DNA of 64,000 nucleotides, taken from contig JANLFP010000006.1 of NCBI GenBank assembly GCA_024655905.1, forward strand, positions 310 through 64,309, written 5' to 3'. Below are positions 1 to 7,418 of the stretch, piece by piece. The notes below the pieces were generated by a model. That model had not been told where the DNA came from. It did no database searches and saw nothing but the letters and a program-made list of their open reading frames with translations. Origin of the DNA: Tepidanaerobacteraceae bacterium. GTDB taxonomy: Bacteria; Bacillota; Thermosediminibacteria; Thermosediminibacterales; Tepidanaerobacteraceae. Every line of letters begins with the position of its first letter. The stretch's first letter is position 1. Position numbers and translations under genes: made by a program.

Positions 1-630
1 TATCACGCTTTCGGTGCCTATCTTGACGGTCTCGTAAAAATCTCGCACGAAGCCGGATGCTCTTATGATGTCTTTATAAAAATCTTTTTCCCCCATGGCG
101 ATTATGTCGTTGGCAAAGTGGTCGTATTCGTCAATGATGAGGTATATTTTTTTCCCCGTTGTTTTTACTGCATCTATAAATTTTATGAGGGCTGAGCCTG
201 TATCGGCCATATGCTCGATTTTTTCTTTTATCCCGAGCATATTTTCAAAAGAACTGCTATATATGTTTAAAAAATTTACAATTGAATCTAGCACCCTTAA
301 ATGGAAAGATTGTTTTAGTTCTCTTTTGGTTGATGTATTCAACCCTGAAAAATTCATTTTCAAAATTAAATATTGGTTTCTAAATACGGTGGGGTTTTTA
401 CCTATATATAAGTCGCCAAAGAGTTTCAGGAAATTTTCTTCGGCATTTACATCATAATAGTGTTCCAGAGTAGACAAAAACAGGCTTTTGCCGAAGCGGC
501 GGGGCCTGATGAAGAATATGTATTTGCTGTTTAAGTTTTCCAGTTTTTCTATGTATGGTGTTTTATCTACGTAAAGATACCCTTGTTCTCTGAGGCTTTT
601 GAAGTTGGAGATGCCGTATGGAATTTTCAT
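1..630 (-). CDS. AAA-ATPase of the DUF1703/PD-(D/E)XK type (3' end outside window)
   Basis: The first 210 codons are present and the frame is still open at the window edge. The N-terminus carries a degenerate Walker A in IRPRRFGKSLFLSTL (about residues 40-55) and a Walker B in IYLIIDEYDHF (about residue 165). This is the layout of the AAA-ATPase-like family (PF09820) that usually ends in a PD-(D/E)XK nuclease-like domain, which would lie outside the window. The ATG at 628-630 is chosen because AGGAGG sits 11 nt upstream. Members are abundant, often multicopy accessory genes of unknown role in Clostridia and Bacteroidetes. The gene shares a promoter/RBS module with the Uma2 gene about 0.7 kb away. 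Family assignment is fairly secure, cellular role unknown. Confidence 0.75.
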   Translation of the reverse strand, partial: MKIPYGISNFKSLREQGYLYVDKTPYIEKLENLNSKYIFFIRPRRFGKSLFLSTLEHYYDVNAEENFLKLFGDLYIGKNPTVFRNQYLILKMNFSGLNTSTKRELKQSFHLRVLDSIVNFLNIYSSSFENMLGIKEKIEHMADTGSALIKFIDAVKTTGKKIYLIIDEYDHFANDIIAMGEKDFYKDIIRASGFVRDFYETVKIGTESVI

Positions 631-655
631 TGGGCGCCCGGCCTCCTGCACAGTC

Positions 656-714
656 AACCCTCCCGTGCAATATTTTCTGATTACAATGATACCACAGGGC
701 TTGAAGTATCACAA
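656..714 (-). promoter_or_regulatory. Promoter/leader of the AAA-ATPase gene, half of a duplicated module
   Basis: Read on the minus strand there is a -35 TTGTGA (709-714), a 17-nt spacer and a -10 TATCAT (686-691), then a leader containing GGGAGGG. The segment 656-696 is identical over 41 bp to 1342-1382 in front of the Uma2 gene. The duplicated block covers the -10, start region and a purine-rich stretch, but not the -35. Confidence 0.6.
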
Positions 715-761
715 GGCCCAAGTCCACCATATATGTAAATAATAAAAAAATAACCGCGCCA

Positions 762-1337
762 TCATATGGAGGCGAAGACCGGTGCCAGATCGATTATGAT
801 ATCTGGAAAAACCGAGACTTTTACTTTGTCTTTTTCCATGTAGGTTTCAGGCCTGCCGTATCTTTTATTTTCCTGCAGGGTGAATACGCTTATAAATTTC
901 CCCTCGGGCTCTACTATCCAGTATTCTTTGACACCTGCTTTTTCATATTTATTAAACTTTAATACCTTATCTTTTCTCGATGTGGAAGGTGATGAAATCT
1001 CAATGATGAGCTCGGGGATTCCGTAAAAACCGGTGCCTTTGAGGCCTTTATTATCGCAAATCACCACAATATCGGGCTGCAGGACGTTTGTGGTTTCATC
1101 GTCGCTTTCATTTTCTTCAGGCAGCCTTAAATCGAACGGCGCTGTAAAAACTCTGCACGGTTTTTCCTGGAGAAAATTGGCGAACTGCCTTGTAAGTTCC
1201 ACAGAAATCGTTTGGTGTTGCCATGAAGGGGCTGCTTGCATGTAGGGCACGCCATCTATTATTTCCCATCTTTCATCTTCAGGCCAGGTCAGGTAATCGG
1301 CGTAGGTATATTTTTTATTTTCCTGCGGTAATGGCAT
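762..1337 (-). CDS. Uma2-family (DUF820) restriction-endonuclease-like protein
   Basis: A 191-aa protein of the Uma2/DUF820 family, which has a PD-(D/E)XK nuclease fold. Visible hallmarks are the N-terminal YADYLTWPEDERWEIIDGVPY segment, the central QPDIVVICD followed by GIPELIIEISSPSTSRKDKVLKFNKY, and EYWIVEPE near the end. D, E and K of the PDIVV and EISS..D..K motifs are the expected metal and catalytic positions. The ATG at 1335-1337 is preferred over an in-frame ATG 21 codons upstream because GGGAGGG lies 6 nt before it. Biological role is unknown; the family is abundant in cyanobacteria and some Firmicutes. It sits alone behind its own promoter. Confidence 0.8.
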   Translation of the reverse strand: MPLPQENKKYTYADYLTWPEDERWEIIDGVPYMQAAPSWQHQTISVELTRQFANFLQEKPCRVFTAPFDLRLPEENESDDETTNVLQPDIVVICDNKGLKGTGFYGIPELIIEISSPSTSRKDKVLKFNKYEKAGVKEYWIVEPEGKFISVFTLQENKRYGRPETYMEKDKVKVSVFPDIIIDLAPVFASI

Positions 1338-1341
1338 AGCT

Positions 1342-1400
1342 AACCCTCCCGTGCAATATTTTCTGATTACAATGATACCACATGCCGAAAAAAACCACAA
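1342..1400 (-). promoter_or_regulatory. Promoter/leader of the Uma2 gene, second half of the duplicated module
   Basis: On the minus strand: -35 TTGTGG (1395-1400), 17-nt spacer, -10 TATCAT (1372-1377), then the same 41-bp block (1342-1382) seen at 656-696, ending in the GGGAGGG ribosome site of the Uma2 gene. Sequence upstream of the block differs, yet still supplies a -35 at the same spacing. Confidence 0.6.
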
Positions 1401-1485
1401 TGCTTAAAGCACACCAGTATTGAGTTGAGTTTAAGATTAAAGTATAATGAATAAAGATAAATTCGGGTGAAAGGGGCTTGTTTCC

Positions 1486-1878
1486 ATGGAAGCTGTTTTC
1501 CTGTGCCGGCCGGATACGGAACTTTTGGAGCTCGATTGTATCGAGATGGATGATACAATGCGGCATGTATTTGAAAAGTATGCTTCTTCGGACGAAATTG
1601 TTCTCGTAGATTTCAGGGATAAGGCCATAAAGTGCAGCATAGATAGAAAGCAAAATCTATTGAAGGGGCGCGGGCTAGGCAGATTCATCAAATCTTTGAA
1701 AAAAAACTTTTTTTATTTGCAACCTAAAGAAAACGGGACATTTTTCATATCGCCGGAAAATGTCAGCTCTCTCAGGTTTGCCGCAGAGAGCATTTCAAAT
1801 CCCCGCATTCATTTTTTAATGGGCGAAGGAAAAATAATTTCAAATGGAACTGGGATTCCGGCTCTTTGCATGACATGA
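1486..1878 (+). CDS. Hypothetical protein upstream of and overlapping the SNF2 helicase
   Basis: A 130-aa protein I do not recognise. It begins MEAVFLCRPDTELLELDC and is mixed alpha/beta in character, with no membrane segment or signal peptide. The start follows GAAAGGGG by 8 nt. Its last 13 nt overlap the start of the SNF2-like gene (1866), so the two were probably co-translated and functionally linked. It may be a partner subunit or what was once an N-terminal domain of the helicase. Since the helicase is broken, this gene may also be without function. No confident homology. Confidence 0.5.
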   Translation: MEAVFLCRPDTELLELDCIEMDDTMRHVFEKYASSDEIVLVDFRDKAIKCSIDRKQNLLKGRGLGRFIKSLKKNFFYLQPKENGTFFISPENVSSLRFAAESISNPRIHFLMGEGKIISNGTGIPALCMT

Positions 1879-3148
1879 AGCAGTTTTATATCCATCAAAA
1901 GGCTCTGGCGTTTGCTGTAAGGCCGGGGTTTGATACGCTGCTTTCACTGAACGTGGCGAGAAATATCGAACCGTATGAGTATCAGATAAAAACTGTGAAG
2001 CATGTGCTTCAAAGAATGCGCAGGCGGGCGCTGCTGGCCGATGAGGTGGGCCTGGGAAAGACCATAGAAGCCGGGCTCATTATGATGGAGTATATCATTC
2101 GCGGTCTGGTGAAAAAGATGCTCATTCTAACACCCTCGCCTCTGGTGGAGCAGTGGCAGGAAGAAATGCTGAGCAAGTTTAATCTGGATTTTATCAGTTA
2201 CGGCAGCCCGGAATTCAATAAGTATGAAAACGGGTGGACCCGTTTTGACCGCATCATCGCCTCCGTGGACAAGGCTAAGCGCCTGGCCAACCGCTCTCTG
2301 GTGTGCGAGGCGGAATACGACATGGTGATAGTGGACGAGGCGCATCATTTTAAAAACCGCTCCACTCTCGGATGGCAGTTGATCAATATGCTGAAGAAGC
2401 GCTACATACTGCTTCTGACGGCCACTCCCGTGGAAAACGATCTGGAAGAGCTTTTCAACCTGATTACTCTTTTGAGCCCCGGGCAGCTTGACACCGCTCA
2501 AAATTTCCGCCGCCACTTCATCAGCCGCGGGGACAGGCTCAAGCCGCAGAATCAGGATAGTTTGAAAACCCTTCTTAAAGATGTAATGGTGCGCAACCGC
2601 CGCAGCGATACAAACTCCATATCCGTGAAGCGCTATGCGGAGGTGGTGGAAATTGAGCTGTCGCCTCCGGAAAAGATGCTGTATGATGAAATCACCGCCC
2701 TTGTCCGAAACTATTTTAACAGCAAGGAAAAAACAATATTGAATCAGTTTTCTTTGAAGACATTGCATCGCGAAGTTGGAAGCAGCGCATGGGCTGTGGC
2801 TCCCACCCTTGAAAAAATGGCATCCCACGATGAAAACCCGCCGTATCTTGCGAAAAAGCTTCAGCAGCTTTCGGGCAAAGCGAGGGAAATCCATGATAAT
2901 TCCAAGGCCCAGGCTCTTTTAAAACTCCTTAAAAACATCGATGATAAAGTTATAGTTTTGAGCGGGAGGTGGACGATTTCAGGGAGCATGCCCAGGTACT
3001 GGTCAGCACCGAATCCGGCGGCAAGGGCCGCAATCTTCAGTTCTGCCATGTTTTGGTGAATTTTGATTTGCCGTGGAACCCCATGCGCATCGAGCAGCGC
3101 ATCGGACGGCTGCACAGGATAGGGCAGAAAAACAGCGTATTTATTTAA
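1866..3148 (+). pseudogene. SNF2-family DEAD/DEAH helicase, inactivated by an internal deletion/frameshift
   Basis: The N-terminal helicase half is intact over about 360 residues: RRALLADEVGLGKTIEAG (motif I), VIVDEAHHFKN (DEAH, motif II) and LLLTATPVEN (motif III). At about 2960 the reading frame changes. After KVIVLSG the open frame runs into unrelated sequence ending at 3059. The +1-shifted frame from about 2963 instead encodes [18 protein letters not shown] and [13 protein letters not shown], which are motifs V and VI of the C-terminal helicase domain, to a stop at 3146-3148. The stretch between motifs III/IV and V is shorter than in the family, so a deletion of some tens of codons that is not a multiple of 3 is the likely lesion. 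The C-terminal tail is also missing. Intact homologues act in DNA remodelling or phage defence contexts. Confidence 0.8.
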
Positions 3149-3157
3149 ACGCCTTTA

Positions 3158-3241
3158 TGTCCTCGCTGCGGGCGCCCTGCATCTTCGCTTATGCGCGAGG
3201 GCAAAGCGGTGCATTGCGGGTGTCGGGATAACCTTGAGTAA
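3158..3241 (+). pseudogene. Possible zinc-ribbon remnant after the broken helicase
   Basis: Just after the helicase fragment an open stretch without a start reads CPRCGRPASSLMREG and ends HCGCRDNLE before a stop. The CxxC...CxC spacing is typical of a small zinc ribbon. It is best seen as the tail of a deleted downstream gene or of the helicase operon. It is very short, so this could be chance. Confidence 0.3.
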
Positions 3242-3245
3242 TCTT

Positions 3246-4418
3246 TCATGTGATGCCTATGGCTTTTACCAGCATGGTGGCAAAGGAGCCTGGCGGCAGG
3301 GCGAACTTTAGATTGAATTTGATAAAGCCCGGGTAGATGTCGTCGTCTTCGAAGGGACCGATGTATAGGTTTTCGGGGAATATGATTGCCGGTCGGAGGA
3401 AGGATTTGAAAAAGGACTTCCTTATTTTTTTTAAATTGAAGTCCGAAGGTTTCACTTCCCGCTCGGAAAGCACTTCATTCACGGCCCAGTCTATCTCCGG
3501 AGATGATGGGGGAATCTTGTACGACACTGTGGGGATGGTAGTTTTTTTAAGGATTTTCAGGTTTTCGTGGGGAAGTTGCCTGTAAAAATAGTAATCCATG
3601 ATCTTCCCCTTGACTTCGAAGATTTCATCAGTATGAGATAAAATGATACGCCGAAGCGCCATGTTCCACAGAAAGCTCTGATACGCGGAAAAGTGCATGC
3701 TCAGGGTTTCCTTGGGGATGGCGTTTATGGCTTCTATGAGGTGCTGTTTGCTTTTTCCGGTGGAAAGAATCTCCATTATATCCCTTTCTGCCTTTGTGCG
3801 GCAGAGGGGCAGGATTTCCCGGAAGTTTCCCCAGAGCTCGGTTATTTTTTTCTTGCGCTCTTTTTCTTCTTTTTTGTCCTCGGGGTGGGCGGTGGTGAAG
3901 AACAGCTTCAGGGCGCCGCTGTAATGCTTTTTTATTATGCGCTCGGCCAGGATTTCGCCGGGGTTTCCTATGCTGCCGAAGCGCTGGTCGTCAAAGTAGT
4001 TGGGAAAGCCGCATCTCTCTATTTCCTGCAGGCGCTGCTCGACAGCGCCTCTTTCTTCGGGCTTTATCCTGCGCAGGGTGAGCTCGAAGTAGTTGCCCCG
4101 CAGGATGGCCGGAGATACAAAATCGTCGGCGAAGCCTTCGAAGGTGAGCTCCACGTTGGGCTGTTCGAACTTTAGTTCATGCTCGCGGGGCACGGAGATG
4201 TATTGATATGTGACGGCGTGCCTGTCCTTTCTGCCGCCGGAGCCTATGATGGCCAAGGGGATGTGGTTTTCCCGGGCGATGTAGAGCAGGGCGTCCATGG
4301 TGTTCCAGTGGCGCTTTTTTAGTCGGTAGATGCGGTATCTGCCGCCGGATGTATATTTTAAATCTATGAGTTCTCTCACTATGAAGTCCTCGGGAGTGAC
4401 TTTTATCTTCAAAAACAT
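3246..4418 (-). CDS. truD: tRNA pseudouridine(13) synthase TruD
   Basis: A 390-aa TruD-family enzyme that isomerises U13 of certain tRNAs. The family signature GGRKDRHAVTYQY (about residues 61-73) contains the catalytic Asp (D65). NYFDDQRFGS near 140 and the SAYQSFLWN stretch of the TruD insertion domain are also present. The ATG at 4416-4418 is used rather than a TTG one codon upstream. It overlaps the stop of the small upstream frame (TGATG), so translation may be coupled to it. TruD is common in gammaproteobacteria and archaea and scattered in Firmicutes, so its place next to decayed accessory genes suggests horizontal acquisition (inference). Confidence 0.9.
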   Translation of the reverse strand: MFLKIKVTPEDFIVRELIDLKYTSGGRYRIYRLKKRHWNTMDALLYIARENHIPLAIIGSGGRKDRHAVTYQYISVPREHELKFEQPNVELTFEGFADDFVSPAILRGNYFELTLRRIKPEERGAVEQRLQEIERCGFPNYFDDQRFGSIGNPGEILAERIIKKHYSGALKLFFTTAHPEDKKEEKERKKKITELWGNFREILPLCRTKAERDIMEILSTGKSKQHLIEAINAIPKETLSMHFSAYQSFLWNMALRRIILSHTDEIFEVKGKIMDYYFYRQLPHENLKILKKTTIPTVSYKIPPSSPEIDWAVNEVLSEREVKPSDFNLKKIRKSFFKSFLRPAIIFPENLYIGPFEDDDIYPGFIKFNLKFALPPGSFATMLVKAIGIT

Positions 4419-4597
4419 CAACCCTCTTTATCCATAAATTCGGCTTCCACAGCTGTTTGAAGCCAGTAACAGGCACTGCCGATATTCCGTTTATCTTGTT
4501 TAAACTCATTTTCATCTAGACTTGCCAATTCACGAAGAGCCGATAAACGTTCATTAATAAAAATCATCTTGGCGTTTATCCTATTTTTATCTATCAT
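4418..4597 (-). pseudogene. Truncated HepT-like (HEPN/DUF86) toxin
   Basis: A 59-codon frame directly after the mntA-like gene. It starts MIDKNRINAKMIFINERL and continues with SALREL and YWLQTAVEA, matching the N-terminal helices of HepT/DUF86 proteins. The sequence then switches to an unrelated EFMDKEG and stops. HepT proteins are normally about 110-145 aa and end with an R-x4-6-H catalytic motif, which is absent here. It is therefore a toxin remnant rather than a working RNase or NTase target. Confidence 0.6.
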
Positions 4598-4603
4598 GAG
4601 TAA

Positions 4604-5027
4604 TCACCTCTCTTTTAAATTTTGTATAAACTCTTTTTGCATACTGTTATATCGATAATAGTGAAGCCTGTATGAGTTGATTACCGACTCTAAAAAATCA
4701 TCTGTTATCTCTCTATCCTTTTCATAAATTATCTTTCCCTTTATGACCGCATTGTAGCTTAAAAGGAAATTGGCTTTGTTTAGATTCAATAAATCAATGT
4801 CTTCAAATTTAAGTATCCCGGATAAATCATCCATGATTCGGGCTTCATCCAGTAAAGTTATATTATTTTCAAACAATATGGCTATGTCTATATCGCTGAT
4901 TTTTTCTGATTTTTTCAAGAAAGTCGTTTTCTACAAAGGAACCGAAGACTGCAGCCAGCAGGATGTTGGGGTCTTTTTTGAAGTAATTGATTAAATCCTG
5001 ATTACCTATCACATTAATAGACTTCAT
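4604..5027 (-). pseudogene. MntA-like minimal nucleotidyltransferase antitoxin, frameshifted
   Basis: The 5' frame (ATG at 5025-5027, preceded by AAAGGGGC) gives MKSINVIGNQDLINYF and the nucleotidyltransferase signature AAVFGSF. The 3' frame gives SDIDIAILFEN and the rest of the domain. Together they form the GSx10DxD active site of MNT proteins, but the two parts are in different frames. The switch falls in an A-rich tract near 4905-4918 containing two AAAAAA runs, where removing one base would restore the frame. A sequencing error or slippage cannot be excluded. With the truncated HEPN gene directly downstream, this is the usual mntA-hepT order. Confidence 0.7.
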
Positions 5028-5580
5028 AAGAAAGCCCCTTTCTATATTTTCATTTTTTTCCTTTTTCATCATATCATACGCGCTTTCGGACTGCAATTGC
5101 GGTGATAAAATTCGGCGTTCTCATGGACCTGGCCCGATTGGGAATATTTTTTTTGGGATGAATATGCCCACCGGCTCTGATTGGGATGTTTTTTGATTCA
5201 ATCCGGGCCGGATGGATTTTATTACAGGCCCGGTGGGGGCGATTCGGCCGTTTTTTGCGCGGGAGCGGATGCCGAATGGCTGCCGCCCGGCTTTTTTGTT
5301 TTTTCCGGCGGCGTCGTATAATCAAAGCGTAATCGGACAGCCCCGGAAGGGCGGGCGGCCGAAAGGTGAAACGTAGGCCGCCTGAGCCTGAGGGAATTGC
5401 GGCAGGCGGCCCAAGTGTAAATGCAGGCCGCTCGAGCCTGAAAAAACGGCGGGCGGAGGGGAAGTGATTTCCAGGGCAGCGGGCCGGTAAAGGGGAGAAA
5501 AGTTCCTGCAGGCGTCGCATACCCCGGGATGGAGGTTTTTTAAGGCCGGGGCTGGCGAAAGGGAGAGGAGGTGAAGTTGC
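5028..5580. other. Long non-coding, GC-rich leader region with hairpin and tandem repeat
   Basis: No credible gene is seen in these 550 bases; the long minus-strand open frame here is compositional. From about 5230 the sequence is very GC-rich and repetitive. GGCCGCCTG (5376-5384) pairs perfectly with CAGGCGGCC (5403-5411). A related block around 5420-5470 (CAGGCCGCTCGAGCCTG...) makes an imperfect tandem copy of about 48 bp. A TATAAT lies near 5328-5333 but no good -35 is in position. The stretch probably forms the structured 5' leader of the DUF1659 gene. Confidence 0.4.
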
Positions 5581-5808
5581 ATGGCGGTAGTAGTGACTCC
5601 CGTGGACTCCAGTCTCCAGATCATAGTTCAGACCGGAGTCGATGGCAACAACAAACCGGTTTACAGGACCAGGTCTTATGCCAGGGTGAAGACCGATGCA
5701 TCTGAGCAGGATCTTATGGATGTGGCGGTTCAGCTTGCGGGGCTTCAGGCTCATCCGGTGAATTCCATCCGAAGGGTGATGGAGGCCGAACTGGTCGAGC
5801 AGGGTTAA
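5581..5808 (+). CDS. DUF1659 domain protein
   Basis: A 75-aa protein of the DUF1659 family (PF07872), starting MAVVVTPVDSSLQIIVQTG and ending in LVEQG. A strong GAGGAGGTGA ribosome site lies upstream. Function is unknown in the family. In Bacilli and Clostridia it is almost always followed by a DUF2922 gene, and that is the case here. No signal peptide or membrane segment is visible. It is likely expressed with the next three genes as a cassette, although spacers of 180-230 nt separate some of them. Confidence 0.8.
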   Translation: MAVVVTPVDSSLQIIVQTGVDGNNKPVYRTRSYARVKTDASEQDLMDVAVQLAGLQAHPVNSIRRVMEAELVEQG

Positions 5809-5993
5809 TGTAGGCGGGGCTTGATGCTCCACGGCCTGCGGGAAGCCGGGATCTGGCCCAAATGAATCGGATCGGCAGACGCAATCCTGACGGGCTTTGC
5901 CGGCACGGATGTTAGAGCAATTAGTTAGGCAGTGTCTGCCCGGTCCATCGGGCTAATCGCAGGCCCATATTTTCAAAAAGGAGGTGAAACTGC

Positions 5994-6215
5994 ATGGCTA
6001 AAAGCCTTGAGATGGTTTTCCAAAATGCTGCGGGGAAAAACGCCAGGATTTCCGTTGCGGACCCCAAAGACAACCTGACTGCCGCCGAGGTTCAGGCCGC
6101 AATGGATGCCATACTGGCGAAAAACATTTTCAACACCACCGGCGGAGATATAGTAAAAGCGGTGAGCGCCAATATAGTGTCCAGGGAAGTGACCGAACTC
6201 ATTTCCCAGGGTTAG
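5994..6215 (+). CDS. DUF2922 domain protein
   Basis: A 73-aa DUF2922 protein (PF11148): MAKSLEMVFQNAAGKNARIS, then a DPKDNLTAAEVQAAMD motif typical of the family, and an ELISQG end that resembles the EQG end of the DUF1659 neighbour. It has an AAGGAGGTGA site. Function unknown. Both this and the preceding protein end in a beta-rich, Gly-terminated tail, which may mean they form a hetero-oligomer (inference). Confidence 0.8.
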   Translation: MAKSLEMVFQNAAGKNARISVADPKDNLTAAEVQAAMDAILAKNIFNTTGGDIVKAVSANIVSREVTELISQG

Positions 6216-6293
6216 GTTCGTGATTCGGGGCGGGGCCTGCAGCCTGATTATATGGGCTCCGTTCCCAAGATTAGAAATTCGAGTTTCAACTAT

Positions 6294-6322
6294 GCAGGAA
6301 TCCGGAAACACCGGATTCCTGC
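6294..6322 (+). other. Stem-loop after the DUF2922 gene
   Basis: A perfect 12-bp inverted repeat, GCAGGAATCCGG against CCGGATTCCTGC, with a 5-nt loop. No T-run follows, so it could be an mRNA 3' stabiliser or weak terminator between the DUF2922 and YvrJ genes. Confidence 0.45.
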
Positions 6323-6443
6323 GCTAATATGGGTCAGGGCGTTAAAATATCAATCATTAAAACATATGCCGTATAAAATAGGGTTTTAAGGCGATTTTTT
6401 TCATCAGAACAATTTTGATTAGTTTTGGAGGAGGGGGATTCTC

Positions 6444-6596
6444 ATGCAGGAAATCGTGGCTCAGGTGGCTAATGTGGGTTTCCCAATAGTGGTCTCCATC
6501 TACCTGCTGGTGCGGGTGGAAGCCAAGATGGAAAGCCTCACCAACAGCATCAATGAGCTGGCGAAGGTGATTTCAAAATTGGAACCCCGAAGCTGA
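6444..6596 (+). CDS. YvrJ-family small protein
   Basis: A 50-aa protein starting MQEIVAQVANVGFPIVVSIY, followed by LLVRVEAKMESL and a short amphipathic helix. This is the YvrJ family (PF12841): one N-terminal membrane helix and a charged C-terminal coil, like small phage holin-related proteins. The start follows GGAGGAGGGGG. It lies between DUF2922 and a cell-wall amidase, so a holin-like or membrane-anchoring role is conceivable but unproven. Confidence 0.75.
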   Translation: MQEIVAQVANVGFPIVVSIYLLVRVEAKMESLTNSINELAKVISKLEPRS

Positions 6597-6687
6597 TTTA
6601 ATCCGGACGGCCGCGGTCAGCCAGCATCGCTATTTGCCCCGCTTCAGGCAGCGGCCGTAAAATAAAAATTTTCGGGAGGTTGTCAGC

Positions 6688-7191
6688 ATGGAAAGGCTTT
6701 ATCCGAGGTTCATAATAATACATCACACCGCTGGGCACGACGTCCCGGCTCTCGAAATAGACGCATATCATGCCCGGAGGGGATTTGGAATGGTCATGGC
6801 GGAGCCGAAACGCCTGGTGGAGGAATATGCCGAGAGGGGATTTGAGCGCGCCGAAGGAGGGGTGGTGATACATATAGGGTATCATTACCTTATCCGGGCC
6901 GACGGCAGCGTGGAAAAGGGGCGGCCGGACTTTTCGCAGGGGGCCCACTGCAGCTCTTCGGGAATGAATTTTAAATCCCTAGGAGTGGCCCTCACGGGAA
7001 ATTTTGATTCAGTGGACAATCCCGATGGCGGGAAGGGGCACCCCGAGCCCACAGCGGCTCAGATGAAATCCCTTCGAAATTTGCTGGATTATCTTGCGGA
7101 TATATATCAGATACCTGGAAGCGGTATCATTAGGCATCGCGATGTGGCTGGCGCCGCCACCCGCTGCCCCGGTGACAGGTTTGCGCTGTGA
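6688..7191 (+). CDS. N-acetylmuramoyl-L-alanine amidase (PGRP/Amidase_2 fold)
   Basis: A 167-aa zinc amidase of the T7-lysozyme/PGRP type, cleaving the lactyl-amide bond of peptidoglycan. FIIIHHTAG (about residues 8-16) gives the first zinc His. GYHYLIRADG, GAHC and LGVALTGNFD mark the central sheet. IIRHRDVAGAATRCPG near the end gives the second His and the Cys zinc ligand. No signal peptide is present, so export would need another route (the YvrJ-like protein upstream is a candidate). GGGAGG precedes the ATG. It closes the DUF1659/DUF2922/YvrJ cassette. Confidence 0.88.
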   Translation: MERLYPRFIIIHHTAGHDVPALEIDAYHARRGFGMVMAEPKRLVEEYAERGFERAEGGVVIHIGYHYLIRADGSVEKGRPDFSQGAHCSSSGMNFKSLGVALTGNFDSVDNPDGGKGHPEPTAAQMKSLRNLLDYLADIYQIPGSGIIRHRDVAGAATRCPGDRFAL

Positions 7192-7238
7192 TGAGTCAGG
7201 GGACGGTGTGATGAGTCAAGGAACCGTCCCCTGACTCA
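7192..7238. repeat. REP-like palindrome, type A, copy 1
   Basis: Starts one base after the amidase stop. TGAGTCAGGGGACGGT (7192-7207) is the perfect complement of ACCGTCCCCTGACTCA (7223-7238), giving a 16-bp stem. It probably also serves as the 3' end of the amidase message. Confidence 0.8.
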
Positions 7239-7251
7239 AATATTTAAAGCC

Positions 7252-7306
7252 TTGACATAAAACTTTTGTTTGTATTATAATATTTTTGATAGCGAACGTG
7301 TGTTTG
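7252..7306 (+). promoter_or_regulatory. Strong sigma-A promoter with a LexA-like box
   Basis: TTGACA (7252-7257), an 18-nt spacer and TATAAT (7276-7281) form a consensus promoter. Twelve bases downstream CGAACGTGTGTTTG (7293-7306) matches the Gram-positive LexA/DinR site (CGAACRNRYGTTYG-type) at every fixed position. A LexA bound there would cover the transcription start. The leader that follows has AATAGGCC/GGCCTATT (around 7325-7358), which can form a hairpin. Confidence 0.65.
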
Positions 7307-7418
7307 TTGAACTTCTGCTTCTGAATAGGCCGCAAAAAGCTGCGGTGTTGGGCCTATTTTGCGGGAAATCGGCTTAAACCAAGATCATATCTTAGTTTAA
7401 TAATCGGGGGTGTTATTC

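Noticed and set aside
5074-5832. A 252-codon minus-strand open frame
   Set aside because: It crosses the DUF1659 gene antisense and owes its length to GC-rich composition; it has many Pro/Arg codons, no ribosome site and no recognisable motif.
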